From Burkholderiales bacterium 67-32 (GTDB lineage: Bacteria > Pseudomonadota > Gammaproteobacteria > Burkholderiales > Burkholderiaceae_B), in assembly GCA_001898625.1 (NCBI GenBank), contig MKUP01000027.1, positions 62,001 through 126,000 on the forward strand: a DNA stretch of 64,000 bases, in the 5' to 3' direction. The translations under genes were made by a program, and so were the position numbers. The notes below the pieces were generated by a model. That model was not told the origin of the DNA, did no database searches, and saw only the letters and a list, made by a program, of their open reading frames with translations. How positions within the stretch are numbered: the stretch's first letter is position 1; every line of letters starts with the position of its first letter. Positions 33,875 to 42,371 of the stretch are shown in pieces.

Positions 33875-34867
33875 ATGAAAAAGCAACGCAGGTCTTGCAT
33901 GAAGGCGGGGGCCGTGGCCCTGGCCATGGCGGCATCGGGGGCGGCGTTCACGGCCGGCGCGGCCGCACCCTCCTGGCCGGTGCGGCCGATCACCATCGTG
34001 GTGCCCTATGCACCGGGCGGCAACACCGATCTGATGGCGCGCCTGATCGGCGATCAGCTCGCCAAGGCCCTGCACGTGCCGGTGGTGGTCGACAACAAGG
34101 CGGGGGCGGCGGGCCTGATCGCGGCGGAGTACGTGGCGCGTTCGCCGGCCGACGGCTACACCTTGTTCATGGGCACGCTCACGCAGATATCCACGGCGCC
34201 GTTCACCAACAAGATCCGCTATGACCCGGTGAAGGACTTCGTGCCCATCGCCAACGTGGGCGGCAATCCGTTCGTGATCACGGTCAACGCGCGCGTGCCG
34301 GCACGGGACGTGCAGGAACTGATCGCCTATGCCAAGAAGAATCCCGGCAAGCTCAACATGGGGAACGCCGGCGTGGGCGGGCTGACGCACCTGTCGGCCC
34401 TGGTCTTCGCCAAGTACACGGGCATCGACGTGGTGGAAGTGCCGTACAAGGGGGCGTCGCTGGCGCTGGGCGACGTGGTGGCCGGCCAGATCGACATGTA
34501 TTCCGGCAACCTGTCCGAGGTCGTACCCTATGCCCGCGATCCGCGCGTGCGGCTGCTGGGCGTGTCCAGCAGGAACCGGGTCAAGCAGCTGCCGGACGTG
34601 CCGGCGCTGGCCGAATCGGTGTCAGGCATTCCGGAGGTCGAGACCTGGAACGGGCTGCTGGGGCCTGCCGGGATGCCGGCGGAGGCCGTGGACCGGATCG
34701 CCGGCGCGGTGCTGGCGGCCCTGGCCGAGCCCGCCTTCCGCAAGAAGCTGGAAGATGCCGGCATCACCCCGTTGCCCGAAGCCAAGGAGCAGTTCGCCCA
34801 GCGCATCCGGCGCGACATCGAAGTGTGGAAGCCGATGATCGAAATGGCCGGCATCAAACCCGAATAA
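33875..34867 (+). CDS. Tripartite tricarboxylate transporter (Bug) periplasmic receptor, second copy
   Basis: A 330-residue Bug/TctC receptor. The signal peptide (about 1-29) begins with MKKQRR and ends near TAGAAA; the mature family motif WPVRPITIVVPYAPGGNTD follows, then VVDNKAGAAGLIAAE and LNMGNAGVGG. ATG 33,875 has GGAG 6 bases upstream; the earlier in-frame ATG at 33,845 would spoil the signal peptide. It leads an operon with the FAD monooxygenase 18 bases on, so it probably binds the substrate of that module. No TctA/TctB genes are present. Confidence 0.92.
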   Translation: MKKQRRSCMKAGAVALAMAASGAAFTAGAAAPSWPVRPITIVVPYAPGGNTDLMARLIGDQLAKALHVPVVVDNKAGAAGLIAAEYVARSPADGYTLFMGTLTQISTAPFTNKIRYDPVKDFVPIANVGGNPFVITVNARVPARDVQELIAYAKKNPGKLNMGNAGVGGLTHLSALVFAKYTGIDVVEVPYKGASLALGDVVAGQIDMYSGNLSEVVPYARDPRVRLLGVSSRNRVKQLPDVPALAESVSGIPEVETWNGLLGPAGMPAEAVDRIAGAVLAALAEPAFRKKLEDAGITPLPEAKEQFAQRIRRDIEVWKPMIEMAGIKPE

Positions 34868-34885
34868 CCCAGGAGGAGGATCATC

Positions 34886-36103
34886 ATGCAAGCAGACAAG
34901 CAGCGCGTTCTCATTGTCGGGGCCGGCCCCGTGGGCATGGTGTGCGCGCTGGCGCTGAACCGGCAGGGCATACCGGTGACCGTGTTCGAGCAGGAGCCAG
35001 GCCCGGTCAAGGACCAGCGCGCCGCGTCCATCCACCCGACCACGCTGGAAATGCTGGATGAACTGGACGTGACCCGGACCATCGTGCCGCGCGGTCTGGT
35101 TTCCGAGACCTACCAGTACCACGACCGGGTCAGCGGGAAGCTGATCGCGGAGTTCGACCTGCGCGGGATGGCGGATGTCTTCCGCTTCCCCTTCGTGCTG
35201 CAGTACGAGCAGTACAAGCTGACGGGCGATATCGCGCAGCAGTATGCCGACGAGTCGGATTTCGACGTACGCTACGGGCATGCGGTCGAGCAGGTCGAGG
35301 AGCATGCCGACCACGTCGAGATCATGGCCCGGGGGCCCGACGGCATCCGGCGCTATCGCGGCGCCTACCTGATCGGCGCCGACGGCGGTCGCAGCACGGT
35401 GCGCAAGGCGGCCGGCATCCCGTTCGAAGGCTTCACCTACCAGGAACGTTTCATCAAGATCGCCACCAGCTTCGATTTCCAGGGGGCCCATCCTGACTAC
35501 GCCTATCGCAACTATTTCTCCGACCCGGACGAGTGGTGCAACCTGTTCAAGGTCAGGGGCGAGGCCGGGGAAGGGCTATGGCGTGCCATCTTCCCGACCC
35601 GCGTGGACGAGTCCGAGGAAGAGGCGCTGAGCGAGCGGGGGGTCGAGGCCAGGCTGCAGAAGTTCTTTCCCAAGGCCGGGCGCTATGAGGTCGCCTATTG
35701 CAACGTGTACGGCGTGAACCAGCGCGTGGCGCAGACCTTCCGGCGCGGCCGGCTGCTGTTGGCCGGCGACGCCGCGCACGTCAACAATCCCATCGGCGGC
35801 ATGGGCATGAACGGCGGCATCCACGACGCCATCAACCTGGCCGGCAAGCTGGGCTCGGTGCTGCGGGGGGCGGACGACGCGCTCCTGGATCAGTACAGCC
35901 GCCAGCGGCGCCATGCCGCGGTGGCCTTCGTGCAGGCGCAGACCATCGCCAACAAGAAAATGCTGGAAGAAAAAGACGAGCCCAGCCGCCAGAAGAAATT
36001 CGAAGAGCTGGCTCGCATCGCGGAGGATCCGGCGGGCGCGCGGCAGTACATGCGCCGCGCCTCGCTGCTGGAGAGCCTGGAAACCGCCAATGCCATCACC
36101 TGA
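34886..36103 (+). CDS. FAD-dependent aromatic-ring monooxygenase (PHBH/MhpA family)
   Basis: A 405-residue flavoprotein hydroxylase using NAD(P)H and O2. The FAD-binding GAGPVG is at 12-17 with the dinucleotide-end acid in VTVFEQE; the second FAD/NADPH motif GADGGRST is near 165, and LLLAGDAAHVNNPIGGMGMN (about 290-310) contacts the flavin ribityl chain. Relatives hydroxylate phenolic acids or open hydroxypyridine-type rings by oxygenation. AGGAGGAGGATC precedes the ATG. The operon continues with an alpha/beta hydrolase and a RidA protein. Confidence 0.92.
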   Translation: MQADKQRVLIVGAGPVGMVCALALNRQGIPVTVFEQEPGPVKDQRAASIHPTTLEMLDELDVTRTIVPRGLVSETYQYHDRVSGKLIAEFDLRGMADVFRFPFVLQYEQYKLTGDIAQQYADESDFDVRYGHAVEQVEEHADHVEIMARGPDGIRRYRGAYLIGADGGRSTVRKAAGIPFEGFTYQERFIKIATSFDFQGAHPDYAYRNYFSDPDEWCNLFKVRGEAGEGLWRAIFPTRVDESEEEALSERGVEARLQKFFPKAGRYEVAYCNVYGVNQRVAQTFRRGRLLLAGDAAHVNNPIGGMGMNGGIHDAINLAGKLGSVLRGADDALLDQYSRQRRHAAVAFVQAQTIANKKMLEEKDEPSRQKKFEELARIAEDPAGARQYMRRASLLESLETANAIT

Positions 36104-36110
36104 GGACACC

Positions 36111-37028
36111 ATGATCGATCCCACCCGCACGCTGGGCAGCCTGCCGCCCGAGCAGGCCGCCGAACTCGAGCGCGCCGGCCCTATCTGGGGCACCGACATC
36201 AATCGCTTCCGCGACCTGGTCGTCAAGCTGTATTCGCCGCTGGTCGCGGCGGCGCCCAAGGATGGGATCGCCGTCGCGCGCGACCTGCCCTACGGGGACA
36301 GCGCGCGCCAGGTGCTGGACATCTTCACGCCCGACGGCGCGCGCGATGCCGATGTCGTGGTCTTCGTTCACGGCGGCGCTTTCATCCGCGGGTCCAAGAG
36401 CTCCAACGGCCATATCTACGACAACGTGTCGTACTGGTTCGCGCGCCAGGGCATGGTGGCGATCAACATGGAATACCGCCTGGCGGGCGAGGCACCGTTC
36501 CCGGGTGGCGCCGACGACGTGGCCGCCGCCGTGCGCTGGCTGGCGGAGCACGTGTCCGCCTACGGCGGCAATCCGCGCCGCATGTTCCTGATCGGACACT
36601 CGGCGGGCGGCACCCACGTGGCCACCTATTGCTTCGATCCTCGCCGGGGCTACCGGCCCGATCCCGGCGTGCTGGGCGCGGTACTGGTCAGCGCGCGGCT
36701 GCGGGCCGACACGCTGCCGGGCAATCCCAACGCCCGGGCGGTCGAGGCCTACTTCGGCACCGATCCGGCCCGCCACGAAGCCGACTCGCCCATGGCCTAC
36801 GCCGCCGAGGCGGATCTGCCGGTGATGATCGCCATCGCGCAATACGAGAATCCCTACCTGGACCTGTACGGGTTGGAGTTCTGCCAGCGCGTGGCCCGCG
36901 CGCGCGGCCATGTTCCCCGCTTCGTGCAGATGATGCGGCACAACCACACGTCCATCGTGGCCCATTTCGACAGCGGCGAGGAAACGCTGGGTCGCGAGAT
37001 CCTGGACTTCTTCCGCGGCATCGCCTGA
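36111..37028 (+). CDS. Alpha/beta hydrolase (HSL/BD-FAE/arylformamidase-like)
   Basis: A 305-residue serine hydrolase. The oxyanion motif HGGAF is near 87-91, the nucleophile elbow GHSAGG near 163-168, and a C-terminal His in RHNHTS (near 283) completes the triad. The layout matches carboxylesterases and bacterial arylformamidases. It lies 7 bases after the monooxygenase and 22 before the RidA gene, so it likely hydrolyses the monooxygenase product, an ester, lactone or formamide; which one is not evident. Confidence 0.85.
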   Translation: MIDPTRTLGSLPPEQAAELERAGPIWGTDINRFRDLVVKLYSPLVAAAPKDGIAVARDLPYGDSARQVLDIFTPDGARDADVVVFVHGGAFIRGSKSSNGHIYDNVSYWFARQGMVAINMEYRLAGEAPFPGGADDVAAAVRWLAEHVSAYGGNPRRMFLIGHSAGGTHVATYCFDPRRGYRPDPGVLGAVLVSARLRADTLPGNPNARAVEAYFGTDPARHEADSPMAYAAEADLPVMIAIAQYENPYLDLYGLEFCQRVARARGHVPRFVQMMRHNHTSIVAHFDSGEETLGREILDFFRGIA

Positions 37029-37050
37029 TTTTCCCTTCTTCGAGGTTCCC

Positions 37051-37467
37051 ATGAGTGATTCCGCCACGCTTGCCACCCGCGCCCAGCCGCTGGGCAAGTA
37101 TCCCCACTACAAGACGATGGGCGACAGCATCTACCTGTCGGGCATCAGCGCCCGGCTGCCCGACGGCTCCATCGCCGGCACCACCCGCCATGCCGACGGC
37201 AGCGTGACGCGCGACATCGAGGTCCAGACCCGGGTGGTGATCGAAAATGTGCGGGCCACGCTGGCCGAGGCCGGGGCGACCCTGGCCGATTGCATCGACA
37301 TCCTGGTATTCCTGACCGATATGAAGGACTTCCCGAAATACAATGCGGTCTACGGCGAGTATTTCGATGCAGGCGGCCCCACCCGCACCACGGTGGCGGT
37401 CAGCGAGCTTCCGCGTCCCGACATGATCGTCGAGATGAAAGTGGTGGCATGCCGGCCCCGGCCGTGA
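37051..37467 (+). CDS. RidA/YjgF family protein, 2-aminomuconate deaminase-like
   Basis: A 138-residue RidA-fold protein. The pattern GKYPHYKTMGDSIYLSG near the N terminus, QTRVVIENVRATLAEAGA in the middle and YNAVYGEYFDAGGPTRTTVA then EMKVVA near the end is close to what I recall of 2-aminomuconate deaminases (AmnD/NbaF), which remove ammonia from 2-aminomuconate in aminophenol, nitrobenzoate and tryptophan degradation. General enamine/imine deaminases of the family differ in the first third. Its operon context supports a catabolic role on a nitrogen-containing intermediate. Confidence 0.82.
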   Translation: MSDSATLATRAQPLGKYPHYKTMGDSIYLSGISARLPDGSIAGTTRHADGSVTRDIEVQTRVVIENVRATLAEAGATLADCIDILVFLTDMKDFPKYNAVYGEYFDAGGPTRTTVAVSELPRPDMIVEMKVVACRPRP

Positions 37468-37499
37468 CCGCATGCGGCCTACTGACCAATCGGGTAGTC

Positions 37500-38153
37500 A
37501 TGTCCACGATTTCTTCCAAGATCTCCAAGCAACTGGCTGAACAAATCATCGACGGCACCTATCCGCCGGGCACCAAGCTCGAGGAACGGTCGCTGGCCGA
37601 GAAGTTCAACGTGTCCCGTACGCCCATCCGCGAGGCCCTGCGCGAGCTGGGCAGCCGGGGACTGGTGGAGGTGATGCCGCGCCGGGGCGTGGTGGTCGCC
37701 TCCATCGGCGTCAAGGAACTGGCCAAGCTGCTGGAGGCCGATTGCGAGCTGGAGGCGCTGTGCGCGCGCCGCGCCGCCGAATGCATGACGGCCATGGAGA
37801 AGAAGGAGCTCGAATTCATCTACGAACAGAGCGCCGAGTTCGCCCGGAACGAGGATCTTGCCGGCTATCTGAACAACAACCGCCAGTTCCATGCGCAGAT
37901 CCTGGCCGGCGCCCACAACGAGGTGCTGGCTTCGATGGTGGCCGACCTGCGCGAGCGGCTGGCGCCGTTCCGCCAGGCCCAGGCCCACGTGAACGACCGG
38001 CTGTCGGTGTCGCACGACGAGCACGAGCCCATCGTCAAGGCCATCCTGGGCGGCGACTGCGAGGCGGCGTACAACGCCATGCGCAGCCACCATGCCCGCC
38101 TCAGCAATCACGTGCTGAGGCTGATCCGTTCGCGCCAGGACGAGGACGCCTGA
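37500..38153 (+). CDS. GntR family transcriptional regulator, FCD subgroup, third copy
   Basis: A 217-residue regulator: winged helix at about 8-75 (LAEKFNVSRTPIREALRELG, the commonest FCD form) and FCD domain at about 85-205. It is less like the regulators at 3862 and 20,429 than those are to each other. It is the last gene of the Bug/monooxygenase operon, 32 bases after the RidA gene, so it probably senses a pathway intermediate and acts on the promoter region at 33,657-33,874. Convergent with rnb. Confidence 0.92.
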   Translation: MSTISSKISKQLAEQIIDGTYPPGTKLEERSLAEKFNVSRTPIREALRELGSRGLVEVMPRRGVVVASIGVKELAKLLEADCELEALCARRAAECMTAMEKKELEFIYEQSAEFARNEDLAGYLNNNRQFHAQILAGAHNEVLASMVADLRERLAPFRQAQAHVNDRLSVSHDEHEPIVKAILGGDCEAAYNAMRSHHARLSNHVLRLIRSRQDEDA

Positions 38154-38193
38154 GCCCGCGGAGCCGGCCGGCGGCTGCCGCGGCCAGGGGGCC

Positions 38194-40245
38194 TCAGGCC
38201 CCTTCTTCCGGCTTCGGCCCGTCGTCCGGGGCGGGTGAGCCCGCGTCGTCCAGGCGCAGGTCGGTGGCGTCGGGGCCGTCCGCCGCGTCCGTCTCGGCGA
38301 TTTCCACCGCGGCTTCGGCCGTTGCCGGCTCGTCCTCGATGTCCTCGGTTTCCCCCTGCGCATCCACCACGTCCAGGAAGCGGCAGTCCAGGCTCAGGTC
38401 GAGCTCGTCGTCGCCCATGACTTCCAGCAGGACGTGCCGGCCGCGCTCCAGTTCCGGCAGCGTGCCCACGCGGGTGTAGAAGGGCGCGTCCTTCAACCTG
38501 ACCAGGTCCTCGCGCAGGACCACGGCCTCGATCCGGCGCAGGCCCTGCTGCTTGACCCAGCGCAGGCACCAGAAGCGTTCCATGGCCTGCTGGAAATCGG
38601 CATAGGCGCCATACTTGGCCTCGAAGGCGCTGATGACAGCGTACAGGTCGGCCTCGCGCGGCTTGAAGGGGGCGACCAGGCGGGCCGATACGCCGTGCTC
38701 GATGGCGGCGATCAACTGGCCCTGGTTGACCAGGTCCACATAGCGCCGCAGCGGCGACGTGCACCAGGCGTACTGCGGCACGCCTATCGAGTCGTGGGGC
38801 GCCGCGGCGGTCCCCATCCGTACCCGGCCCATCTGCTGCGAGCGGTAGATGCCCGGCACCCCGCAGGACGACAGCAGTCCGCCCCAGAGGTTGTTGGCCA
38901 GGATCATGTACTCGGCCACCAGCCGGTCCAGCGGCGCGTTGCGCTTGCGCTGCTCGATGCGCACGTGGGCCGATTCGGGGTGGTCGGCGTCGCCGTCCAC
39001 GTAGAAGCTGAAATCGACCCGGTTGTTCGACTCGGGCTTGCCGCGGACTTCGTCGCGGCGCCGGGACAGGGCCTTGGCCAGCCGCCACAGCGGACGGAAG
39101 ACGTGGCCGTAGGGCAGCTCGGCGGCGGGGTCGTCCAGTTGCTCTTCGCCGACCTGGTCGTCCAGCGTGTTGTGGCGCAGGTTCTCGCGCACGACGATGC
39201 GCTCGAGGCGCGACTCGTGCGACAGGATCTCGCCGGTGTCGGGATGGGCGACGACGTACAGCGACAGGGCGGGCACGGGCCGCCCGGCATCCAGCGAGAA
39301 GGCGGCGATCACCTCGTCGGGCTGCATCGGGATCTTGGCGCCCGGCATGTAGACGGTGGACATGCGCGCGCGGGCCAGCGCGTCCAGGTCGCTGTCGCGC
39401 GTGACGGCCAGGGCCGGGGCGGCGATGTGGATGCCGACCCGAAGCGTGCCGTCGTCCAGCGCTTGTACCGACAGCGCATCGTCGATCTCGGTGGTCGTGA
39501 TGTCGTCCACCGAATAGGCTTCGACGTCGGCCAGCGGCAGTTCGCGCGTGACGGCGGGCACCTCGGCCGGGGCGAAGCCCGTGCCGCGCGGGAATTGCTG
39601 GGTGTAGAAGCGGCGCTTGTGGATGGCGATCGCGCTGGGGAAGGCACCCAGGTTCATCAGCAGCCGTTCGGGACGCATCTGCAGCTGGGTGCAGGCGGCG
39701 TCCAGCGCCTTCCATTCCAGGGTGTTCTTGTCGGGCTTGAACAGCAGGGTCTCGGCCTGCCGGGCCAGCGGCTCGGGCAGGGTGCCGGCCTTGATCTCGT
39801 CCACCCAGGCCTGCTGCTGTTCGGCCTGGCGCTTCTTCTTTTCCAGGGCGGCCAGTGCGGCCGCCAGGATGTCGGGCGGGGCGGGACGGTACTTGCCCTT
39901 GCCGCGGCGGTGGAAATAGACCGGGGCGCCGTGCACGCGCAGCAGCATGGCGGCCTGTTCCACCGGGGTGGGCGGGTGGCCGTAGTATTCCTCGGCCAGC
40001 ACGGGGATGTCGAAGTCGTCCTTGGGCGCGCATGCCCACAGGAATTCCAGGTCCAGGTCCTGCGAGGACGCGTCGGCCTCCTTCAGCAGGGCCTCGGGCG
40101 ATGGCTGCTCGAAACGCACGATGACCGCGGATTTCTTGATCTTGCTGCGCTTGCCGCTGGCCGCCTCGACCTGCAGGCTGGTGTCGGTTTCGCTCAGGAC
40201 AGTGGCGGCCTTGAATCCGCCGTCATCCTCGTAGAGGACATGCAT
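38194..40245 (-). CDS. rnb: Ribonuclease II/R family exoribonuclease (RNB domain)
   Basis: A 683-residue 3'-5' exoribonuclease. An N-terminal winged/OB part (1-200) is followed by the RNB catalytic domain (about 245-560) with DDITTTEIDDALSVQ, where the clustered Asp residues bind Mg2+, and YAWCTSPLRRYVDLVNQGQL near the end. The C-terminal S1-like region is followed by an acidic Glu/Asp/Ala-rich tail. ATG 40,245 gives the sensible start MHVLYEDDGGFKA; the longer frame runs back into the esterase gene. Shares a transcript direction with the upstream esterase, 8 bases away. Confidence 0.93.
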   Translation of the reverse strand: MHVLYEDDGGFKAATVLSETDTSLQVEAASGKRSKIKKSAVIVRFEQPSPEALLKEADASSQDLDLEFLWACAPKDDFDIPVLAEEYYGHPPTPVEQAAMLLRVHGAPVYFHRRGKGKYRPAPPDILAAALAALEKKKRQAEQQQAWVDEIKAGTLPEPLARQAETLLFKPDKNTLEWKALDAACTQLQMRPERLLMNLGAFPSAIAIHKRRFYTQQFPRGTGFAPAEVPAVTRELPLADVEAYSVDDITTTEIDDALSVQALDDGTLRVGIHIAAPALAVTRDSDLDALARARMSTVYMPGAKIPMQPDEVIAAFSLDAGRPVPALSLYVVAHPDTGEILSHESRLERIVVRENLRHNTLDDQVGEEQLDDPAAELPYGHVFRPLWRLAKALSRRRDEVRGKPESNNRVDFSFYVDGDADHPESAHVRIEQRKRNAPLDRLVAEYMILANNLWGGLLSSCGVPGIYRSQQMGRVRMGTAAAPHDSIGVPQYAWCTSPLRRYVDLVNQGQLIAAIEHGVSARLVAPFKPREADLYAVISAFEAKYGAYADFQQAMERFWCLRWVKQQGLRRIEAVVLREDLVRLKDAPFYTRVGTLPELERGRHVLLEVMGDDELDLSLDCRFLDVVDAQGETEDIEDEPATAEAAVEIAETDAADGPDATDLRLDDAGSPAPDDGPKPEEGA

Positions 40246-40252
40246 CGTGTGT

Positions 40253-40867
40253 TTACCCAGGGAGTGATTCGTCGTCTGCCGCGGCGTCGGCGAAAGCCAG
40301 GACGCCGGGCAGGTAATGCTCGAAGTCGGAGATACCGTGGTCGCCGCCTTCGATGATGTGCTGCCGCGCGCCCGCATAGTGGTCGCGCATTTCGCGCCAA
40401 TCCAGCACTTCATCGCCGGTGGCCGCCAATAGATAGTAGCGGGAGGGACGGGTGATGTGCGCGACGGCGTAGGCGCGCAGCTCGTCCACGTGGCCGGCCG
40501 TGAAGAGGAATGGCTGGCCGTCGTGGTAGGACAGGTGTTCGCCCACCTGCGTGGCCAGGTCGCGCGGCGCATGCACGGCCGGGTTGAGCAGCGCGGCGCG
40601 GCAGCCCAGCCGTTCGGCCAGCCAGGTGGCGTAGTAACCGCCCAGCGAGGATCCGACCAGGGTCAGTTCCTGCCCGTTCGCCCGGGCATGGCGCTGCATG
40701 TCGCGCGCCAGCGGCTCGGCCAGTTCCATGGTTTCCCGAGGGCTGGCCGGCAATTGCGGGCAGGCCCATTCGCGCCGGCGCCCGCGCTCGGCCATGGCCT
40801 GGGCCAGGAGCCGCGCCTTGGTCGAGGCGGGCGAGGACCGGAACCCATGCAGGTAGAGGATCATCAT
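40253..40867 (-). CDS. YqiA-like alpha/beta-fold esterase
   Basis: A 204-residue small hydrolase of the YqiA/UPF0227 type. It begins ILYLHGFRSSPAST (oxyanion segment), has the nucleophile elbow GSSLGGYYA near 73-81 and a late GGDHGISDF giving the acid/His part. The start (two adjacent ATGs) overlaps the mpl stop by four bases. Such esterases cleave short acyl esters; the physiological substrate is not known. Lies between mpl and rnb on the same strand. Confidence 0.9.
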   Translation of the reverse strand: MMILYLHGFRSSPASTKARLLAQAMAERGRRREWACPQLPASPRETMELAEPLARDMQRHARANGQELTLVGSSLGGYYATWLAERLGCRAALLNPAVHAPRDLATQVGEHLSYHDGQPFLFTAGHVDELRAYAVAHITRPSRYYLLAATGDEVLDWREMRDHYAGARQHIIEGGDHGISDFEHYLPGVLAFADAAADDESLPG

Positions 40868-42264
40868 GCGGACCCGGCGCCGGAAGCGCGCTCGCGCAGC
40901 GCCCGCAGCAGCTTGTCGTGCACGCCGCCGAAGCCGCCGTTGCTCATCACCACGACGTGGTCGCCGGGGCGCGCGGCGGCGGCAATGGCCGCGACCATGG
41001 CCGGCAGGTCCGACCAGCCGCTGGCCCGGCCGCCCAGCGGCGCCAGGGCCTCGGCCGGGTCCCAGCCCAGCGCGTGCTTGCCGTCCTGGGTGCCGAAGCA
41101 GAACACCAGGTCGGCGTCCTGCAGCGAACCGGGAAGCTGGGCTTTCATGGCACCCAGCTTCATGGTGTTCGAGCGGGGTTCCAGCACGGCCAGGATGCGC
41201 TCGCCCGGTACCCGGGCGCGCAGGCCGGCCAGGGTGGTGGCGATGGCGGTGGGGTGGTGGGCGAAGTCGTCGTAGACCCGCACGCCGTCCACGGTGCCGC
41301 GCAGTTCCATGCGGCGCTTGACCCCCGCGAAGCGGCTCAGGGCCGCCACGGCGTCAGCCGGGGCGACACCCGCGTGCTCAGCCGCGGCGATGGCCGCCAG
41401 GGCGTTCATCCGGTTGTGTTCGCCGCTCAGCGTCCAGGCCACGCGGCCCGCGGACGTGCCCCGGTGGATGACTTCGAAGGTGCCCGAGGCGTCCTCCGGG
41501 CCCGCCTGCCAGTTGCCTTCGGCGCCGAACGTGACCGTTTCCGACCAGCATCCACGCGCCAGCACCCGGTCGATGGCGGGCGTGCGGGTGGGGGCGACGA
41601 CCCGCCCCTGGCTGGGGATGGTCCGCACCAGATGGTGGAATTGGGTTTCGATCGCAGCCAGATCCGGGAAGATGTCGGCGTGATCGTATTCCAGGTTGTT
41701 CAGGATGGCGGTGCGAGGCCGGTAGTGGACGAATTTCGAGCGCTTGTCGAAGAAGGCCGTGTCGTACTCGTCGGCCTCGATCGCGAACACCGGCCGCGCG
41801 GCGCCCCGGCCGGGCAGGAGGCGCGCCGACACGCCGAAGTCCTGCGGCACGCCGCCCACCAGGAAGGACGGCTGCAATCCGGCCGATTCCAGGATCCAGG
41901 CCAGCATCGACGTCGTGGTCGTCTTGCCGTGCGTGCCGGCCACGGCCAGCACATGGTGGCCGGGCAGGACGTGCTCGCCCAGCCATTGCGGGCCGGACGT
42001 GTAGGGCAGGCCCTCGTTCAGGATGGCTTCCATCAGCGGGTTGCCGCGGCTCACCACGTTGCCGACCACGAACAGGTCCGGCCGCAGCGCCGTCTGGCTG
42101 GCGTCGAAGCCTTCGATGAGTTCGATGCCCTGTTCCATGAGCTGGGTGCTCATGGGCGGGTAGACGCCGGCGTCGCAGCCGGTGACGCGGTGCCCGGCCG
42201 CCCGCGCGATCAGCGCCAGGCCGCCCATGAAGGTGCCGCAGATGCCGAGTATGTGTAGATGCAT
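40864..42264 (-). CDS. mpl: UDP-N-acetylmuramate:L-Ala-gamma-D-Glu-meso-DAP ligase (murein recycling)
   Basis: A 466-residue cytoplasmic Mur ligase that re-attaches recycled murein tripeptide to UDP-MurNAc. It starts MHLHILGICGTFMGGLA, has the P-loop GTHGKTTTTSMLAW near 115 and the central EADEYDTAFFDKRSKFVHY segment, then the C-terminal VYDDFAHHPTAI, all Mpl landmarks. ATG 42,264 begins the UDP-binding domain exactly; a TACAAT -10-like box lies 28 bases upstream on this strand. Its recycling role pairs with ampD at 56,147. Confidence 0.94.
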   Translation of the reverse strand: MHLHILGICGTFMGGLALIARAAGHRVTGCDAGVYPPMSTQLMEQGIELIEGFDASQTALRPDLFVVGNVVSRGNPLMEAILNEGLPYTSGPQWLGEHVLPGHHVLAVAGTHGKTTTTSMLAWILESAGLQPSFLVGGVPQDFGVSARLLPGRGAARPVFAIEADEYDTAFFDKRSKFVHYRPRTAILNNLEYDHADIFPDLAAIETQFHHLVRTIPSQGRVVAPTRTPAIDRVLARGCWSETVTFGAEGNWQAGPEDASGTFEVIHRGTSAGRVAWTLSGEHNRMNALAAIAAAEHAGVAPADAVAALSRFAGVKRRMELRGTVDGVRVYDDFAHHPTAIATTLAGLRARVPGERILAVLEPRSNTMKLGAMKAQLPGSLQDADLVFCFGTQDGKHALGWDPAEALAPLGGRASGWSDLPAMVAAIAAAARPGDHVVVMSNGGFGGVHDKLLRALRERASGAGSA

Positions 42265-42371
42265 GGTTGCCTGCTTCCGGTCGGGGTATGGATTGTAGAC
42301 GCCCGGGCCGGTCCGCCGCGGGCCGGGGCGGGGACGAAGTATGATGTCGGGGTCACCTCCTCGGAGCAATC

